From positions 3,864,501 through 3,928,500 of the forward strand of contig NZ_CP027806.1 of NCBI RefSeq assembly GCF_003353065.1: 64,000 nt of DNA, in the 5' to 3' direction. The position numbers and the translations under genes are program-made. This stretch comes from Cyclonatronum proteinivorum. Lineage in GTDB: Bacteria > Bacteroidota > Rhodothermia > Balneolales > Cyclonatronaceae. Position 1 is the stretch's first letter, and every line of letters begins with the position of its first letter. Positions 18,194 through 26,789 of this stretch are shown here, piece after piece. The notes under the pieces were generated by a model that saw only the letters and a list, made by a program, of their open reading frames with translations, ran no database searches and had not been told where the DNA came from.

Positions 18194-19576
18194 TTATTTA
18201 TCCATTACGGGCTTGAGTTCGGGGCTTTCGAAGCCATTGGTTTCAACCCCTGCAAAGTTCGGATACGCAGGGACGCCGTGCTCTGCCATGTCAAGGCCTT
18301 TCAGCTCGAATTCTTCACTCACCCGTACACCGATCGTGTACTTGAGGGCTGCAAACACGCCAAAAGCAAACAGGAAGGTGAAACCGTAGATGGCAAGCAC
18401 GCCGATCAGCTGTGTAAGTACTGAAAATTCAGCGACAAATATCCCGACGGCAAGTGTGCCCCAGATACCGCATACCCCGTGCACGGCAACTGCGCCAACG
18501 GGATCATCCCACTTCATTTTGTCAATGCCAATGATCGCAAATACTACAATGGCTCCCGCAATGGAGCCTACAATGGCTGCGAAGAGGGGCGAAATGACAT
18601 CCGCACCAGCTGTGATACCGACGAGACCCGCAAGTATACCATTCAGAGCCATGGTTGCGTCGAGCTTGTTAATAAAGAGTTTGGTGACCAGCATGGCACT
18701 GAGCGCCCCCGCAGCAGCTGAAATTGCCGTCGTTACAAACACGAAGCTGACTTCTGCCGGATTGGCACTAAGTACTGAGCCACCATTGAAGCCAAACCAG
18801 CCAAACCAGAGCAGGAAGGCCCCGACTGTAGCCAGTGGAATATTGTGGCCCAGGATCGGCTTGATGCTGCCGTCTTTGCCATACTTCCCTTTTCGTGCAC
18901 CCAAAAGGATGATACAGGCCAGACCAGCTACGCCGCCTACTCCATGTACAAGGGTTGAACCCGCAAAATCATAGAAGCCCAGCTCATCGAGCCATCCGCC
19001 TCCCCACAGCCAGCTGCCTGTGATAGGATATGAAATGGCAACGAGCAAAAAACCAAAAATCATGAATACATGAAGTTTAATCCGGCCGGTTACGCAACCC
19101 GATACAATGGTTGCCGCCGTAGCCGCAAACATGGCCTGGAAAATGAAGTCTGTCCAAATGGTCATGTCTTCACCGTATGCCGGGCTTAGAAAAGCTACCG
19201 GATCAGCGCTATCGAAACCAATGCCGAAGCCTCCAAATCCAAACCATCCGTTAAAGTCACCGGGGTACATAATCTGAAAACCGATAAAGGCATAAGCCAA
19301 AATACCGGTACACAAAATGAAGACATTTTTATAAGTGACGTTCACTGTGTTTTTGGCCGCGGTCATGCCGCTTTCAACTGAAGCAAAGCCCAGGTGCATA
19401 ATAAAAACCATGGCTGCGGCGAGCAGAATCCAAAGGTTATCGATGATGAACTTTACATATTCAGGCGAGGCCATGAATTCTTCCATTGTGCTGTAAACCG
19501 GCTCAGCCGCTACAGGTGATCCATACAACAGTCCCGAAAGAATTAAGGCAGTAGTAGCAGTTATTCTTTTTTTCAT
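18194..19576 (-). CDS. amt: Ammonium transporter Amt
   Basis: An inner-membrane ammonium channel of the Amt/MEP/Rh family, 460 residues from the ATG at 19576 (an ATG nine codons upstream is also open, but MKKRITATTALILSG begins a proper cleavable signal peptide ending PVAAE). Membrane helices fill the rest; family landmarks include STLVHGVGGVAGLACIILLGARKGKYG and GAVAVHGVCGIWGTLAVGIF, with the pore histidines in VHGVGG and VHGVCG. No PII (glnB/glnK) gene is adjacent, unlike many amt loci. A TorF-like porin gene lies downstream. The upstream gap holds a long palindrome around AAAAGCGCTTTT. Confidence 0.95.
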   Translation of the reverse strand: MKKRITATTALILSGLLYGSPVAAEPVYSTMEEFMASPEYVKFIIDNLWILLAAAMVFIMHLGFASVESGMTAAKNTVNVTYKNVFILCTGILAYAFIGFQIMYPGDFNGWFGFGGFGIGFDSADPVAFLSPAYGEDMTIWTDFIFQAMFAATAATIVSGCVTGRIKLHVFMIFGFLLVAISYPITGSWLWGGGWLDELGFYDFAGSTLVHGVGGVAGLACIILLGARKGKYGKDGSIKPILGHNIPLATVGAFLLWFGWFGFNGGSVLSANPAEVSFVFVTTAISAAAGALSAMLVTKLFINKLDATMALNGILAGLVGITAGADVISPLFAAIVGSIAGAIVVFAIIGIDKMKWDDPVGAVAVHGVCGIWGTLAVGIFVAEFSVLTQLIGVLAIYGFTFLFAFGVFAALKYTIGVRVSEEFELKGLDMAEHGVPAYPNFAGVETNGFESPELKPVMDK

Positions 19577-19709
19577 AAGGTTAAATGTGTGATTGATGTG
19601 CATTTAGTTAGCAGTTAGATTCCGGAACTAAATTCCCCTTAATGAACCTGCATGTCAATACTTTTTTAATCACAAGCAGCAATTAGGTTAAATAAATGAG
19701 CCAATCAGA

Positions 19710-19730
19710 AATAAAAAGCGCTTTTATTTT
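19710..19730. promoter_or_regulatory. Palindromic operator-like site between amt and the sialidase-like gene
   Basis: A near-perfect palindrome centred on AAGCGCTT (AAATAAAAAGCG then CTTTTATTT) in the divergent gap. The core is the same as in sites upstream of glpK, dhaK and the protease gene, so a LacI/CcpA-type or similar dimeric regulator may bind. It lies 134 bases upstream of the amt ATG. Confidence 0.45.
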
Positions 19731-19923
19731 AATAACTCTTGATAATTAACCTAAATTAAAAGCCCTTACAAACGGTGTTAACGGATGCACTTCAGCTTTT
19801 AATGAAGTGCATTTTAGACTAATCGATATGTTTAAATGGCGTCATACCGGAAAGGATTTCCGAATTCAGCTCACTGATTTATCTATATTTCCGCCTAACT
19901 TTGATGCCATTAGCTTTCTCCAT

Positions 19924-21201
19924 ATGAAATATCCCACACCCTTTGTCTTAGTCGCATTTCTTTTTTGTGCATGTCATTCAGCGCCCAAAACCGGTATTGC
20001 TGAAATCAGCTTGATCGACCATCCCGCCGCCGAGGGAAGCCGGTATCCGCACCTGCATACAACACCTGACGGGAAAGTGCTGATGAGCTGGCTGCAGAAG
20101 CTTTCGGAAGGCAGCTTCAGTCTGAAATTCGCCACGCTTGAAGACGGGATCTGGAGCGATACGGCTACCATTTTTACCGGTGATGATTTCTTCGACAACT
20201 GGGCCGACTTTCCCTCCGTTACCTGGTCGCCGGCGGGGTATTATGCCGCGCATTGGCTCCGAAAGGTGGAAGGCGGTTATTTTGCCTATCATGTGCAAAT
20301 GGCCTTCAGCGATGACGGCCGGAACTGGTCGGCCCCCATTACGCCTCATCTTGATCTGTCACCTTCTGAACATGGCTTTGTCTCCCTCGAACCTCTCCCC
20401 AACGGCCGCATACTTGCGGTCTGGCTCGATGGTCGGAATACGGCAGCCGCTTTTGAATCGGGCCCTTCAGATCATGCACACACACAGCAGGATCAGCACG
20501 CGCATGCAGCAGGGGCAATGACCTTACGCTCGGCAGAGATTGGGCGCGACGGCAGCATTCATCACAAACATGAAATTGACGCGCGTGTGTGCGATTGCTG
20601 CCCCACGAGCCTGGTACGAGACGACCTGACGGCTTGGGTTGTGTATCGCAACCGCAGTCAGGAAGAAGTGCGTGATTTTTATATAGTGGCCTATGATATC
20701 GCAAATGCTGAATGGGGAAGCCCGTCGCCTGTACATGCTGACGGGTGGCAAATCGGGGGCTGTCCGGTTAACGGTGCGGCCCTTACTGTGCTGAACGATG
20801 AACTGCACGTAAGCTGGTTCACGGCAGCCGGCGACGACCCGCGGGTGCTTACTGCAGCGGCTTCTACAGAACAACTTCATTTCGGTGAACCAGTTCGGCT
20901 TAGCACCGGCGATGCATTGGGGCGGGTAAACAGTGCGGTAAACGGCACTTCAAAAGGGGTACTATGGATGGAAGAAGGGGCAGAATCTTTCTCTTATGGT
21001 CAAATCTACCTCAGCAAACTTCCCGCAGAAAACGATATGCCGGTGCAAACAGAAGTGGAAGGGATTGGTATAAGCCGCTCCCGCCTCACAGGCTTTCCAC
21101 AGCTCACTGCCCTGCCAGGTCAGGCGGGCAGCTACCTTCTGGCCTGGACCCGGCATGAGCCCTCATTTGGTATTGAGATGCGCAAACTACAGGTTCGCTG
21201 A
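19924..21201 (+). CDS. Sialidase-like beta-propeller lipoprotein
   Basis: A 425-residue exported protein with a sialidase-like beta-propeller fold. The ATG at 19924 is chosen because it begins a short signal peptide with a lipobox-like FCAC (cleavage before Cys), although the frame is open to 19807. Repeated Asp-box-like segments appear (FSDDGRNWSAP). The motif VCDCCPTSLV, followed by AWVVYRNRSQEEVRDFYI and WQIGGCPVNGAAL, is characteristic of a sialidase-like group found in Bacteroidota and Proteobacteria. Enzyme activity is not shown, and a His-rich stretch (about 179-195, SDHAHTQQDQHAHAAG) could bind metal. TAACTTTG at 19896-19903 resembles a Bacteroidota -7 box. Confidence 0.8.
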   Translation: MKYPTPFVLVAFLFCACHSAPKTGIAEISLIDHPAAEGSRYPHLHTTPDGKVLMSWLQKLSEGSFSLKFATLEDGIWSDTATIFTGDDFFDNWADFPSVTWSPAGYYAAHWLRKVEGGYFAYHVQMAFSDDGRNWSAPITPHLDLSPSEHGFVSLEPLPNGRILAVWLDGRNTAAAFESGPSDHAHTQQDQHAHAAGAMTLRSAEIGRDGSIHHKHEIDARVCDCCPTSLVRDDLTAWVVYRNRSQEEVRDFYIVAYDIANAEWGSPSPVHADGWQIGGCPVNGAALTVLNDELHVSWFTAAGDDPRVLTAAASTEQLHFGEPVRLSTGDALGRVNSAVNGTSKGVLWMEEGAESFSYGQIYLSKLPAENDMPVQTEVEGIGISRSRLTGFPQLTALPGQAGSYLLAWTRHEPSFGIEMRKLQVR

Positions 21202-21570
21202 TTATAAGGTGTTCTAATCGGCTTTGTCTCGCCGGTTTGACTGGTACGAAAACGAGCCCGACGGAACGTACATATAATCGCGACCTTGATTGCTGGGTTG
21301 CCTCCTCAGCGGCGCCCTTCAATCCATGCGCATACCCTATCTATCTTATGCTGTAGTAGTCAAGTCACCCCCATTCCGAAAAGCAGGGGGGTGGCTTTCG
21401 CTCTGCAAAGTCCCGAAAGAAGATTGCAGGACCTGACAGCTGAGCGTTCTTTATCAAACAAAGCAAACCGGGAATACCGGATGATCCGGATATCAAAATA
21501 CCGGGCTATGGAAATTGACTGATGTCTGCCTATTTTGAGCGTCCATCCCAAATCATCTTTACCCTTATCT
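21202..21570. other. Intergenic region, one weak hairpin
   Basis: No credible gene. A small hairpin (CACCCCC at 21366, GGGGGTG at about 21392) lies 180 bases upstream of the SemiSWEET gene. An open minus-strand frame at 21360-21701 overlaps the SemiSWEET gene and looks like a shadow. Confidence 0.3.
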
Positions 21571-21852
21571 ATGGAAATTTCTCCCGTCACAGTTATCGGA
21601 TTGCTGGCAGCAAGCTGCACAACCATTTCTTTTCTTCCGCAGGTGCTTAAAACGTGGAAGTCAAAATCTGCCAAGGATCTTTCCTGGGGAATGTTCTCCA
21701 TTTTTGCAACCGGGGTTTTCCTGTGGCTCGTTTATGGCCTCATGATCAGCGATCTGCCGATTATACTGGCCAATGCTGTCACCCTCTTGCTGGTACTGAC
21801 CATTCTGTACTTTAAGTTCACCTTCGACCGTGATGAACCCGCTGCCAACTGA
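21571..21852 (+). CDS. SemiSWEET-type sugar transporter (PQ-loop)
   Basis: A 93-residue membrane protein with three helices (about 6-26, 37-55, 62-82), the minimal half-transporter that dimerises to move sugars down their gradient. The PQ-loop signature is in TTISFLPQVLKTWKSKSAKDLS, and WGMFSIFATGVFLWLVYGL carries the aromatic residue of the second helix. The ATG at 21571 fits the family start; the frame is open 12 codons further upstream. It has no operon partner and precedes the DUF302 gene by 180 bases. Confidence 0.9.
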   Translation: MEISPVTVIGLLAASCTTISFLPQVLKTWKSKSAKDLSWGMFSIFATGVFLWLVYGLMISDLPIILANAVTLLLVLTILYFKFTFDRDEPAAN

Positions 21853-22032
21853 AGGCAGCGCAGACAGACTGTTTGTAGCAGGCTGAAGGGAATCAAAATG
21901 TTGTGTTGCAGCTTATGCAACCAAAGTAACTTACGTTCGATATTCGATTAGCTATATTTACTATCAGATAAACAAACCTAAACGGTGCCAGCAATGCTCG
22001 TGCAGACAGCACCAAACCTAACAGATAGTAAA

Positions 22033-22512
22033 ATGAATAAGAATATCATTCTCGCAGCAGCAGCAAGTTTCATTGGCGGACTCGTTATCATGGGTTTCGT
22101 TGGCTTTTACTCCCTTCCCGGTATGATGATGCTGGAAGATGAAAGCAAGTACGATTTTGAAACAACCGTAGAAGTTTTTGAAAAAGAAGTCCGGGAAGCC
22201 GGATGGAGTATCATTACCGTACACGACATGCAGGAAACCCTTTTGGGACACGGACATGAAGTGTTGGAAGTCAAGATTTTCGAGCTTTGCTCAAGCCGCT
22301 ACTCCGCTGAAATCCTTAAGCTCGATGATGAGCGCATTGTGAGTCCGCTGATGCCTTGCCGGGTTGCCATTTACAAGAAAAGCGACGGCAAAACCTACAT
22401 CGGCCGCATGGACTCTGAACTCCTTGCCAAACCTTTTGGCGGCGTCATCAATCAGGTAATGCAGCAGGCCGCAAGCGAAACCGAAGTTGTACTTGCCAAG
22501 CTGATTCGGTAG
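22033..22512 (+). CDS. DUF302 domain protein, membrane anchored
   Basis: A 159-residue protein with an N-terminal membrane anchor or signal (about 4-30, Gly-rich) and a DUF302 domain (about 38-155). The domain shows the typical order: KYDFETTVEVFEKEVREAGWSIITVHDM, a VLEVKIFELCSSRYSAEIL strand, PLMPCRVAIYKKSDGKTYIGRMD. DUF302 proteins form dimers of a small alpha-beta fold and their function is not established. The ATG at 22033 is preferred over the open upstream frame because it begins the hydrophobic segment. A terminator follows. Confidence 0.88.
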   Translation: MNKNIILAAAASFIGGLVIMGFVGFYSLPGMMMLEDESKYDFETTVEVFEKEVREAGWSIITVHDMQETLLGHGHEVLEVKIFELCSSRYSAEILKLDDERIVSPLMPCRVAIYKKSDGKTYIGRMDSELLAKPFGGVINQVMQQAASETEVVLAKLIR

Positions 22513-22541
22513 TACATCATCCTTTGAGATTGTAAAGTCAG

Positions 22542-22571
22542 AGCCGTCCGGTAAACCGGGCGGCTTTTTTT
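22542..22571 (+). terminator. Rho-independent terminator after the DUF302 gene
   Basis: Stem AGCCGTCCGG / CCGGGCGGCT (one mismatch), four-base loop, followed by seven T. Confidence 0.9.
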
Positions 22572-22665
22572 ATGTGCGGCAATCCGTGTTTTTCTGCTAC
22601 TCTGACTTTGGTTACATTTTTGGAAGCACACTGCATTCCAAACCTTTAACCAATCAGGCGGGTGT

Positions 22666-23343
22666 ATGATAGGCACGTACGAAACCGGTAAGGGCGGTAA
22701 ATCCAGGCCGCGTTCTTTTTGGCTGTTGCTGCTGCTCGAGATGAGCACCATTATTGTCGCGGTGATGCTCGGCTTTTGGGTAAATGAATGGCGGGAGAAC
22801 CGTCAGCATCAGGCGCAGGTGGAGGAGGCCAAATACCGGGTTGCTTCCGAGCTGAATTACAATCACCCGCGGATGGCTATGCTCTACAGCTATTACGATC
22901 TGATATTACGCAACATCGAAGCGCGCATAGCGAACGACCCGGATTTCAACCCGATGACGTCCTACGGCTATCAGATTGAAGATTTTCGGGGTGCGATGCC
23001 ACCTCTGCTCCGCTCTTCAACATTCCACATGCTGCTCAATTCCGGTATTCTCGCCCATTTTGATGTGGAGACCGCCGACGACATCGCCTTTATCTACAAC
23101 ATGCAGCGCATCATCGAAACCCTTGATCAGGCGATTTTAAGCAGCGTTTCGGATGACACCGGCTTTACACGCATTGCAACCATCCGCCATACGTTTGGCC
23201 TGTTTACCGAGCTGATTCCGATTGTGCTTGCGACCTATGAGGTGCATGGACTGAAGCATTTCGCTGCGCATGGATTCCGCAATGAAATTGAGCATGAGCG
23301 CCTCAGGGAAGCCATTGCTTTTCAGATGGCTGAGTTCCAATAA
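22666..23343 (+). CDS. Single-pass membrane protein of unknown function
   Basis: A 225-residue protein with one membrane helix (about 18-38, FWLLLLLEMSTIIVAVMLGFWV) followed by NEWRENRQHQAQVEEAK and a mostly helical domain (about 55-225). This layout, a short basic N terminus, one helix ending in WVNEWRE and a helical C-terminal part, is seen in a family of uncharacterised proteins in Bacteroidota and relatives. No catalytic motif or cysteine pair is visible. It stands alone between two terminators. Function unknown. Confidence 0.75.
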   Translation: MIGTYETGKGGKSRPRSFWLLLLLEMSTIIVAVMLGFWVNEWRENRQHQAQVEEAKYRVASELNYNHPRMAMLYSYYDLILRNIEARIANDPDFNPMTSYGYQIEDFRGAMPPLLRSSTFHMLLNSGILAHFDVETADDIAFIYNMQRIIETLDQAILSSVSDDTGFTRIATIRHTFGLFTELIPIVLATYEVHGLKHFAAHGFRNEIEHERLREAIAFQMAEFQ

Positions 23344-23379
23344 AAAAAGCTGCCCGGCATGGTGCCGGACAGCTTTTTT
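23342..23379 (+). terminator. Bidirectional terminator between convergent genes
   Basis: AAAAAAGCTG(T)CCGG-type hairpin: AAAAAAGCTGCCCGGCA / TGCCGGACAGCTTTTTT with one mismatched pair. Flanking A- and T-runs make it work in both directions, for the membrane-protein gene and the LruC gene that converges on it. Confidence 0.9.
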
Positions 23380-23429
23380 AAGGTATGGACGGGCTAACTA
23401 TTTATTAATATCTGCCTGGTTTCAGAGGA

Positions 23430-24815
23430 TTAATCTTCCGGCTCAGGTTCTGGTTCCGGAACAGCTGTGCCGAACAGGACATCAAGATCGCGGTATTCGG
23501 GTATATCAAGATACCAGTCAGCATTTTCAACTCCGTCGGTTTCGGCCCAGCGAGCAAATCGCAGGTAAGCGTGCTCTTCACCATCTATTGCACTTGCAAA
23601 ACGGGCTTTCTGAATCGCATGCGGAATGAGCTCCGGCACACTAATGGCAAAGTTCATGTTGTCGCCTACACGTGCGACATTGGTGCTTTTGTAGAACATT
23701 CCGGCAAGCGAGTTATCCTCATACTGTCCAAAAAGTTCATCAAAAACCAGGTCGGTTGGAACGTGATCCGGCAGATGGACTTCCTGTCCGCGACCGCCAT
23801 AAGGAACAGCGGTTGTATCTCCATCTACGATTACATTTTTTGTTCCGTGGAAGAACGCAAACGGATTATAAGGTGCATTGCCCAAAACTTCGCGGCTAAC
23901 CGGATTTTCAAAGGTAACTGTTAGTGCCACTTCATCAGGAGTTCTTTCCGTACTTCCTGCGAATACATTTCCCATTCTCGGGAAATTCTGATTGGCGTCA
24001 TCGAAAGCGATCACAACAGCGCGGCTCTGTTCGGCTTCTGTTCCGTTGGGGTTTAGCACAATAAATGAACCGGCATTCAGGCGGGTTCCTACAACTTCTT
24101 CTATATCGTCAGGGAACAAATCATCAAACTGAATTCCAAATCCCGCTTTAACAGCAGTACCGGTTGCACGAATTTGGAAGATCATATCAATGGAGAGAAT
24201 ATTATTTTCCTCATTGGTCAACTCGGAGAACTGATAACCGATTACAAGATCATTCATGTCGTAATCCCCGAAGGAAGGCCAAAGGTCTTCAAACATAATG
24301 GTTCCGAAAGCATCTTCCGCAGGAAAAACATTACGTACAGTTCCGGCAGGGTCATCCATCAGACCGGCAGCAATACCGGCATTACCCGCGTCAAGACCGC
24401 GGCCTGCAACTTGCGGGAGGTTGTATTCATACTGAACCACGCCGTTTCTGACCTGAATCTGAACAGGTTCTGCAGCGGGGTGATCCGGAAGAATGAAAAC
24501 AGATTTAAGGTGAGTAGGCAAACTGTGCTCTATCGCAAGCTCACCGCTATCATTGAGGAAATAGGTTGCGAGCCTTCTGCCACCCTGATCAGGATGGGCA
24601 TCAAAGACGCTGATACGTCCGCGGTTCATATCCGCTGCATTCTGCGAGGCAGCTTTGACAGTGAAATTAACAGAACCAGTGGTTGAAAAATCAAAGTTAT
24701 AAGGTACATTAATACCCCTGACATCTTCTTCCCCCGAAGGACTAAGGCTTGTGTTACAGGCAACGAGACCTGCACCCGCCAACATCGCCAGCACTATGTA
24801 GGTAATTTTTTTCAT
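23430..24815 (-). CDS. LruC domain-containing lipoprotein
   Basis: A 461-residue exported lipoprotein. The signal peptide ends in the lipobox GLVAC (Cys20). The central region carries the LruC/DUF4842 landmark MFEDLWPSFGDYDMNDLVIGYQF (about 174-196), with an Asp-rich loop that could bind calcium, and then an all-beta region. The C terminus ends in EPEPEPEPED, a low-complexity acidic tail. LruC was described as an outer-membrane lipoprotein in Leptospira; the role is not known. The promoter region contains the inverted repeat GTACGTGATTGTAC at 24842-24855. Confidence 0.85.
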   Translation of the reverse strand: MKKITYIVLAMLAGAGLVACNTSLSPSGEEDVRGINVPYNFDFSTTGSVNFTVKAASQNAADMNRGRISVFDAHPDQGGRRLATYFLNDSGELAIEHSLPTHLKSVFILPDHPAAEPVQIQVRNGVVQYEYNLPQVAGRGLDAGNAGIAAGLMDDPAGTVRNVFPAEDAFGTIMFEDLWPSFGDYDMNDLVIGYQFSELTNEENNILSIDMIFQIRATGTAVKAGFGIQFDDLFPDDIEEVVGTRLNAGSFIVLNPNGTEAEQSRAVVIAFDDANQNFPRMGNVFAGSTERTPDEVALTVTFENPVSREVLGNAPYNPFAFFHGTKNVIVDGDTTAVPYGGRGQEVHLPDHVPTDLVFDELFGQYEDNSLAGMFYKSTNVARVGDNMNFAISVPELIPHAIQKARFASAIDGEEHAYLRFARWAETDGVENADWYLDIPEYRDLDVLFGTAVPEPEPEPED

Positions 24816-25000
24816 GATAAACTATATTTAGGTGTAAAGTCGTACGTGATTGTACGGTTTCATAATATCTATTATTGACATTAGATATTCTATATTTTCG
24901 ATGAACACCCCTTATTTATCGATGAATGATCTTGCCAAAAGTAATTTTTTATGTAAAAAAATTAAGCTTACATGAATATTTTGGTGCTTTAAAAGTCAAC

Positions 25001-26341
25001 TTAAGCATCAAAAAGCTTCTTCATTCGCTTTTTAAACTGATTTAACGCAAAATCGACAAACCATGCTTTTTCGAGCTTAAATGGCATGGTTTGATACGGC
25101 GCAAAGATTTCATCTACGACATCAATTACCAAACCGGCTAAGCGTCCGGCCTCGGTTTCGAAGGCATCACGCAGTTCAGGGTTTTCCCGCAGAAGTCTGT
25201 CTATCAGATACAGCCCGAACGCGATATGCCGGGATTCATCCCGTTTCAGTAACCCGATGCCTTCACGCAGGCCCGGCAGCATATCCTGTTCAGTCAGCAT
25301 CCGGTGATATGCTTCGTAGCCCGTTTCTGCCAGCGTGCCCTCCACTATCATATTATAGGTAAGCGAAGCGAAAAGCTGTGCTTTGGGGCTGTCGTCCTTA
25401 TGCAGACGCTGCAGGGCTGTTTCGAGTTCACCGTGAAAAAGCCTGCGATACGCCGGGCCGTGATAATGTTCCATATCAAAAGGTTTCCCGATCACATCGC
25501 GGAGAAAGAGTGCAAAAAACTCGGTGTGCTTGGCTTCCTCCCACAAAAAGCTTGTTAGAAACAGTTCTTCTTCAATGCGACCTTCTCTCGCAAGCGTTTG
25601 GATGAGGGGGAGCAGATCGAGGGTAACCGCCTCTTCGCCGCCCATAAACATGGCCGTAAGCCTGAAAATGAGATCTTTTTCAGTATCTGTAAATGTTACC
25701 CACTGCGCCCGATCCTTGCTGAAATCAATGTCAGCGGGGTTCCATACCCCAAGTTGTTTCGCCTTCTGAAAAAGCTGCATGGGGATACTTTCAAAATCAA
25801 GTCCCCTGCTTGTGGTTGAATAGCTGCTTCTTCCGTCTGACTTTTCCGTTTTACGGTGGCTGAGGCCTGTTTTTGAAGGATCCTGTGCCTGAGATGCCTC
25901 AGCTGAATACGGTGTATCTGGTTTGGCAACTGCCTCAGCGGCTGCAGAAAGGAGGGCTTTGGCCGCATTCCGCTGCAAGCCAAGGGTGAGCATGCTTCCT
26001 TTTTCAACCCGTATTACCCCGCTCATGATCATAAACAGCGGGTCTTTGTTATCTCTTATGAGTTTTTCCCAAATATGGTAGGGCGCAGTAAGTATGTAGG
26101 GAGCGGATTGAAGATCTGCTTCACCTGCATAGCGCAGCTGCTTACAGCTACCGTTTTCAAGGTCGAGGAAGAAGCCTGTATGTTTTTTCCCGTCCGCATT
26201 GAGCCCGTCATCGAATCTAAGGACGATAGCATCTTTCCATTTTTTGCCAGCTTCCCTGTATGCTTCACTTGCGTTAATCGTACGCATCCAGGAACTCATC
26301 CATGAATCTGAAAATAGCGCGTCTTTTTTAGTCATACCCAT
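25001..26341 (-). CDS. SCP2-like domain fused to R2-like ligand-binding oxidase (R2lox)
   Basis: A 446-residue fusion. Residues about 1-140 resemble an SCP2 lipid-carrier domain (GFFLDLENGSCKQLRY, YHIWEKLIRDNKDPLFMIMSG, GSMLTLGLQ); a polar linker (about 140-180) follows. Residues about 180-446 are an R2lox: a ribonucleotide-reductase-R2-like protein that assembles a Mn/Fe site, binds a fatty acid and makes a Val-Tyr ether cross-link. All metal ligands are present: Glu236, Glu269, His272, Glu334, Glu369, His372, as are the cross-link residues Val239 and Tyr329. Their spacing equals that of Geobacillus R2lox, as I recall it, with a constant offset of 167. It lies 61 bases after ytxJ, at the end of the T9SS operon. 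The reaction is unknown. Confidence 0.88.
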   Translation of the reverse strand: MGMTKKDALFSDSWMSSWMRTINASEAYREAGKKWKDAIVLRFDDGLNADGKKHTGFFLDLENGSCKQLRYAGEADLQSAPYILTAPYHIWEKLIRDNKDPLFMIMSGVIRVEKGSMLTLGLQRNAAKALLSAAAEAVAKPDTPYSAEASQAQDPSKTGLSHRKTEKSDGRSSYSTTSRGLDFESIPMQLFQKAKQLGVWNPADIDFSKDRAQWVTFTDTEKDLIFRLTAMFMGGEEAVTLDLLPLIQTLAREGRIEEELFLTSFLWEEAKHTEFFALFLRDVIGKPFDMEHYHGPAYRRLFHGELETALQRLHKDDSPKAQLFASLTYNMIVEGTLAETGYEAYHRMLTEQDMLPGLREGIGLLKRDESRHIAFGLYLIDRLLRENPELRDAFETEAGRLAGLVIDVVDEIFAPYQTMPFKLEKAWFVDFALNQFKKRMKKLFDA

Positions 26342-26402
26342 TCCGCTGATATTTGTGCTTCGTAATAAAAAAAACGGAGCAAAGCTCCTGTTTCCAGCTC
26401 AA

Positions 26403-26789
26403 TCAGAGCTCATCGAGCGCTTCCATTACCGCTTCGCCCCTCACCGCTCCGTGCGAGCCATGCCAAAAAGCCTGACCTTTATACAAAACAATAGCCTGTG
26501 GGGACTGATGCTGCACACCCGATTTTTCTGCAACATAATTCGAGAGTGGTCTTTCAGCTCTTACGTCAATAAAATAGACATCCGCCTTTTCCATAATTTG
26601 TTCCATATTCCGTTCAAGGCTCAAAAGGGAATAGGTGCAGACGCTGCAGGCAAAACTGTGCTTATAAATCAAAGCCGGGCGTGCATTCGAATCAAATATC
26701 GGCTCCGCCTGATCCTTGTTTTCAAAACGGGCCCACTTATCTGAAATGGACGGACCGCCTGACGATTTGAATATGTCTAAGAAACTCAT
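26403..26789 (-). CDS. ytxJ: YtxJ-like bacillithiol-system redox protein
   Basis: A 128-residue thioredoxin-fold protein of the YtxJ (DUF2847) family, linked by genome context in other bacteria to bacillithiol and to removal of bacillithiol from proteins. The active-site region is IYKHSFACSVC (Cys48 and Cys51), with LVID-like FIDVRAERPLSNYVAEKSGVQHQSPQAIVLYKG containing the cis-Pro. The start codon overlaps the stop of the GldK-like gene by four bases (ATGA), so translation is coupled. Having it inside a secretion operon is unusual and suggests that thiol control matters for one of the neighbours. No bshA, bshB or bshC gene is in the window. Confidence 0.85.
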   Translation of the reverse strand: MSFLDIFKSSGGPSISDKWARFENKDQAEPIFDSNARPALIYKHSFACSVCTYSLLSLERNMEQIMEKADVYFIDVRAERPLSNYVAEKSGVQHQSPQAIVLYKGQAFWHGSHGAVRGEAVMEALDEL

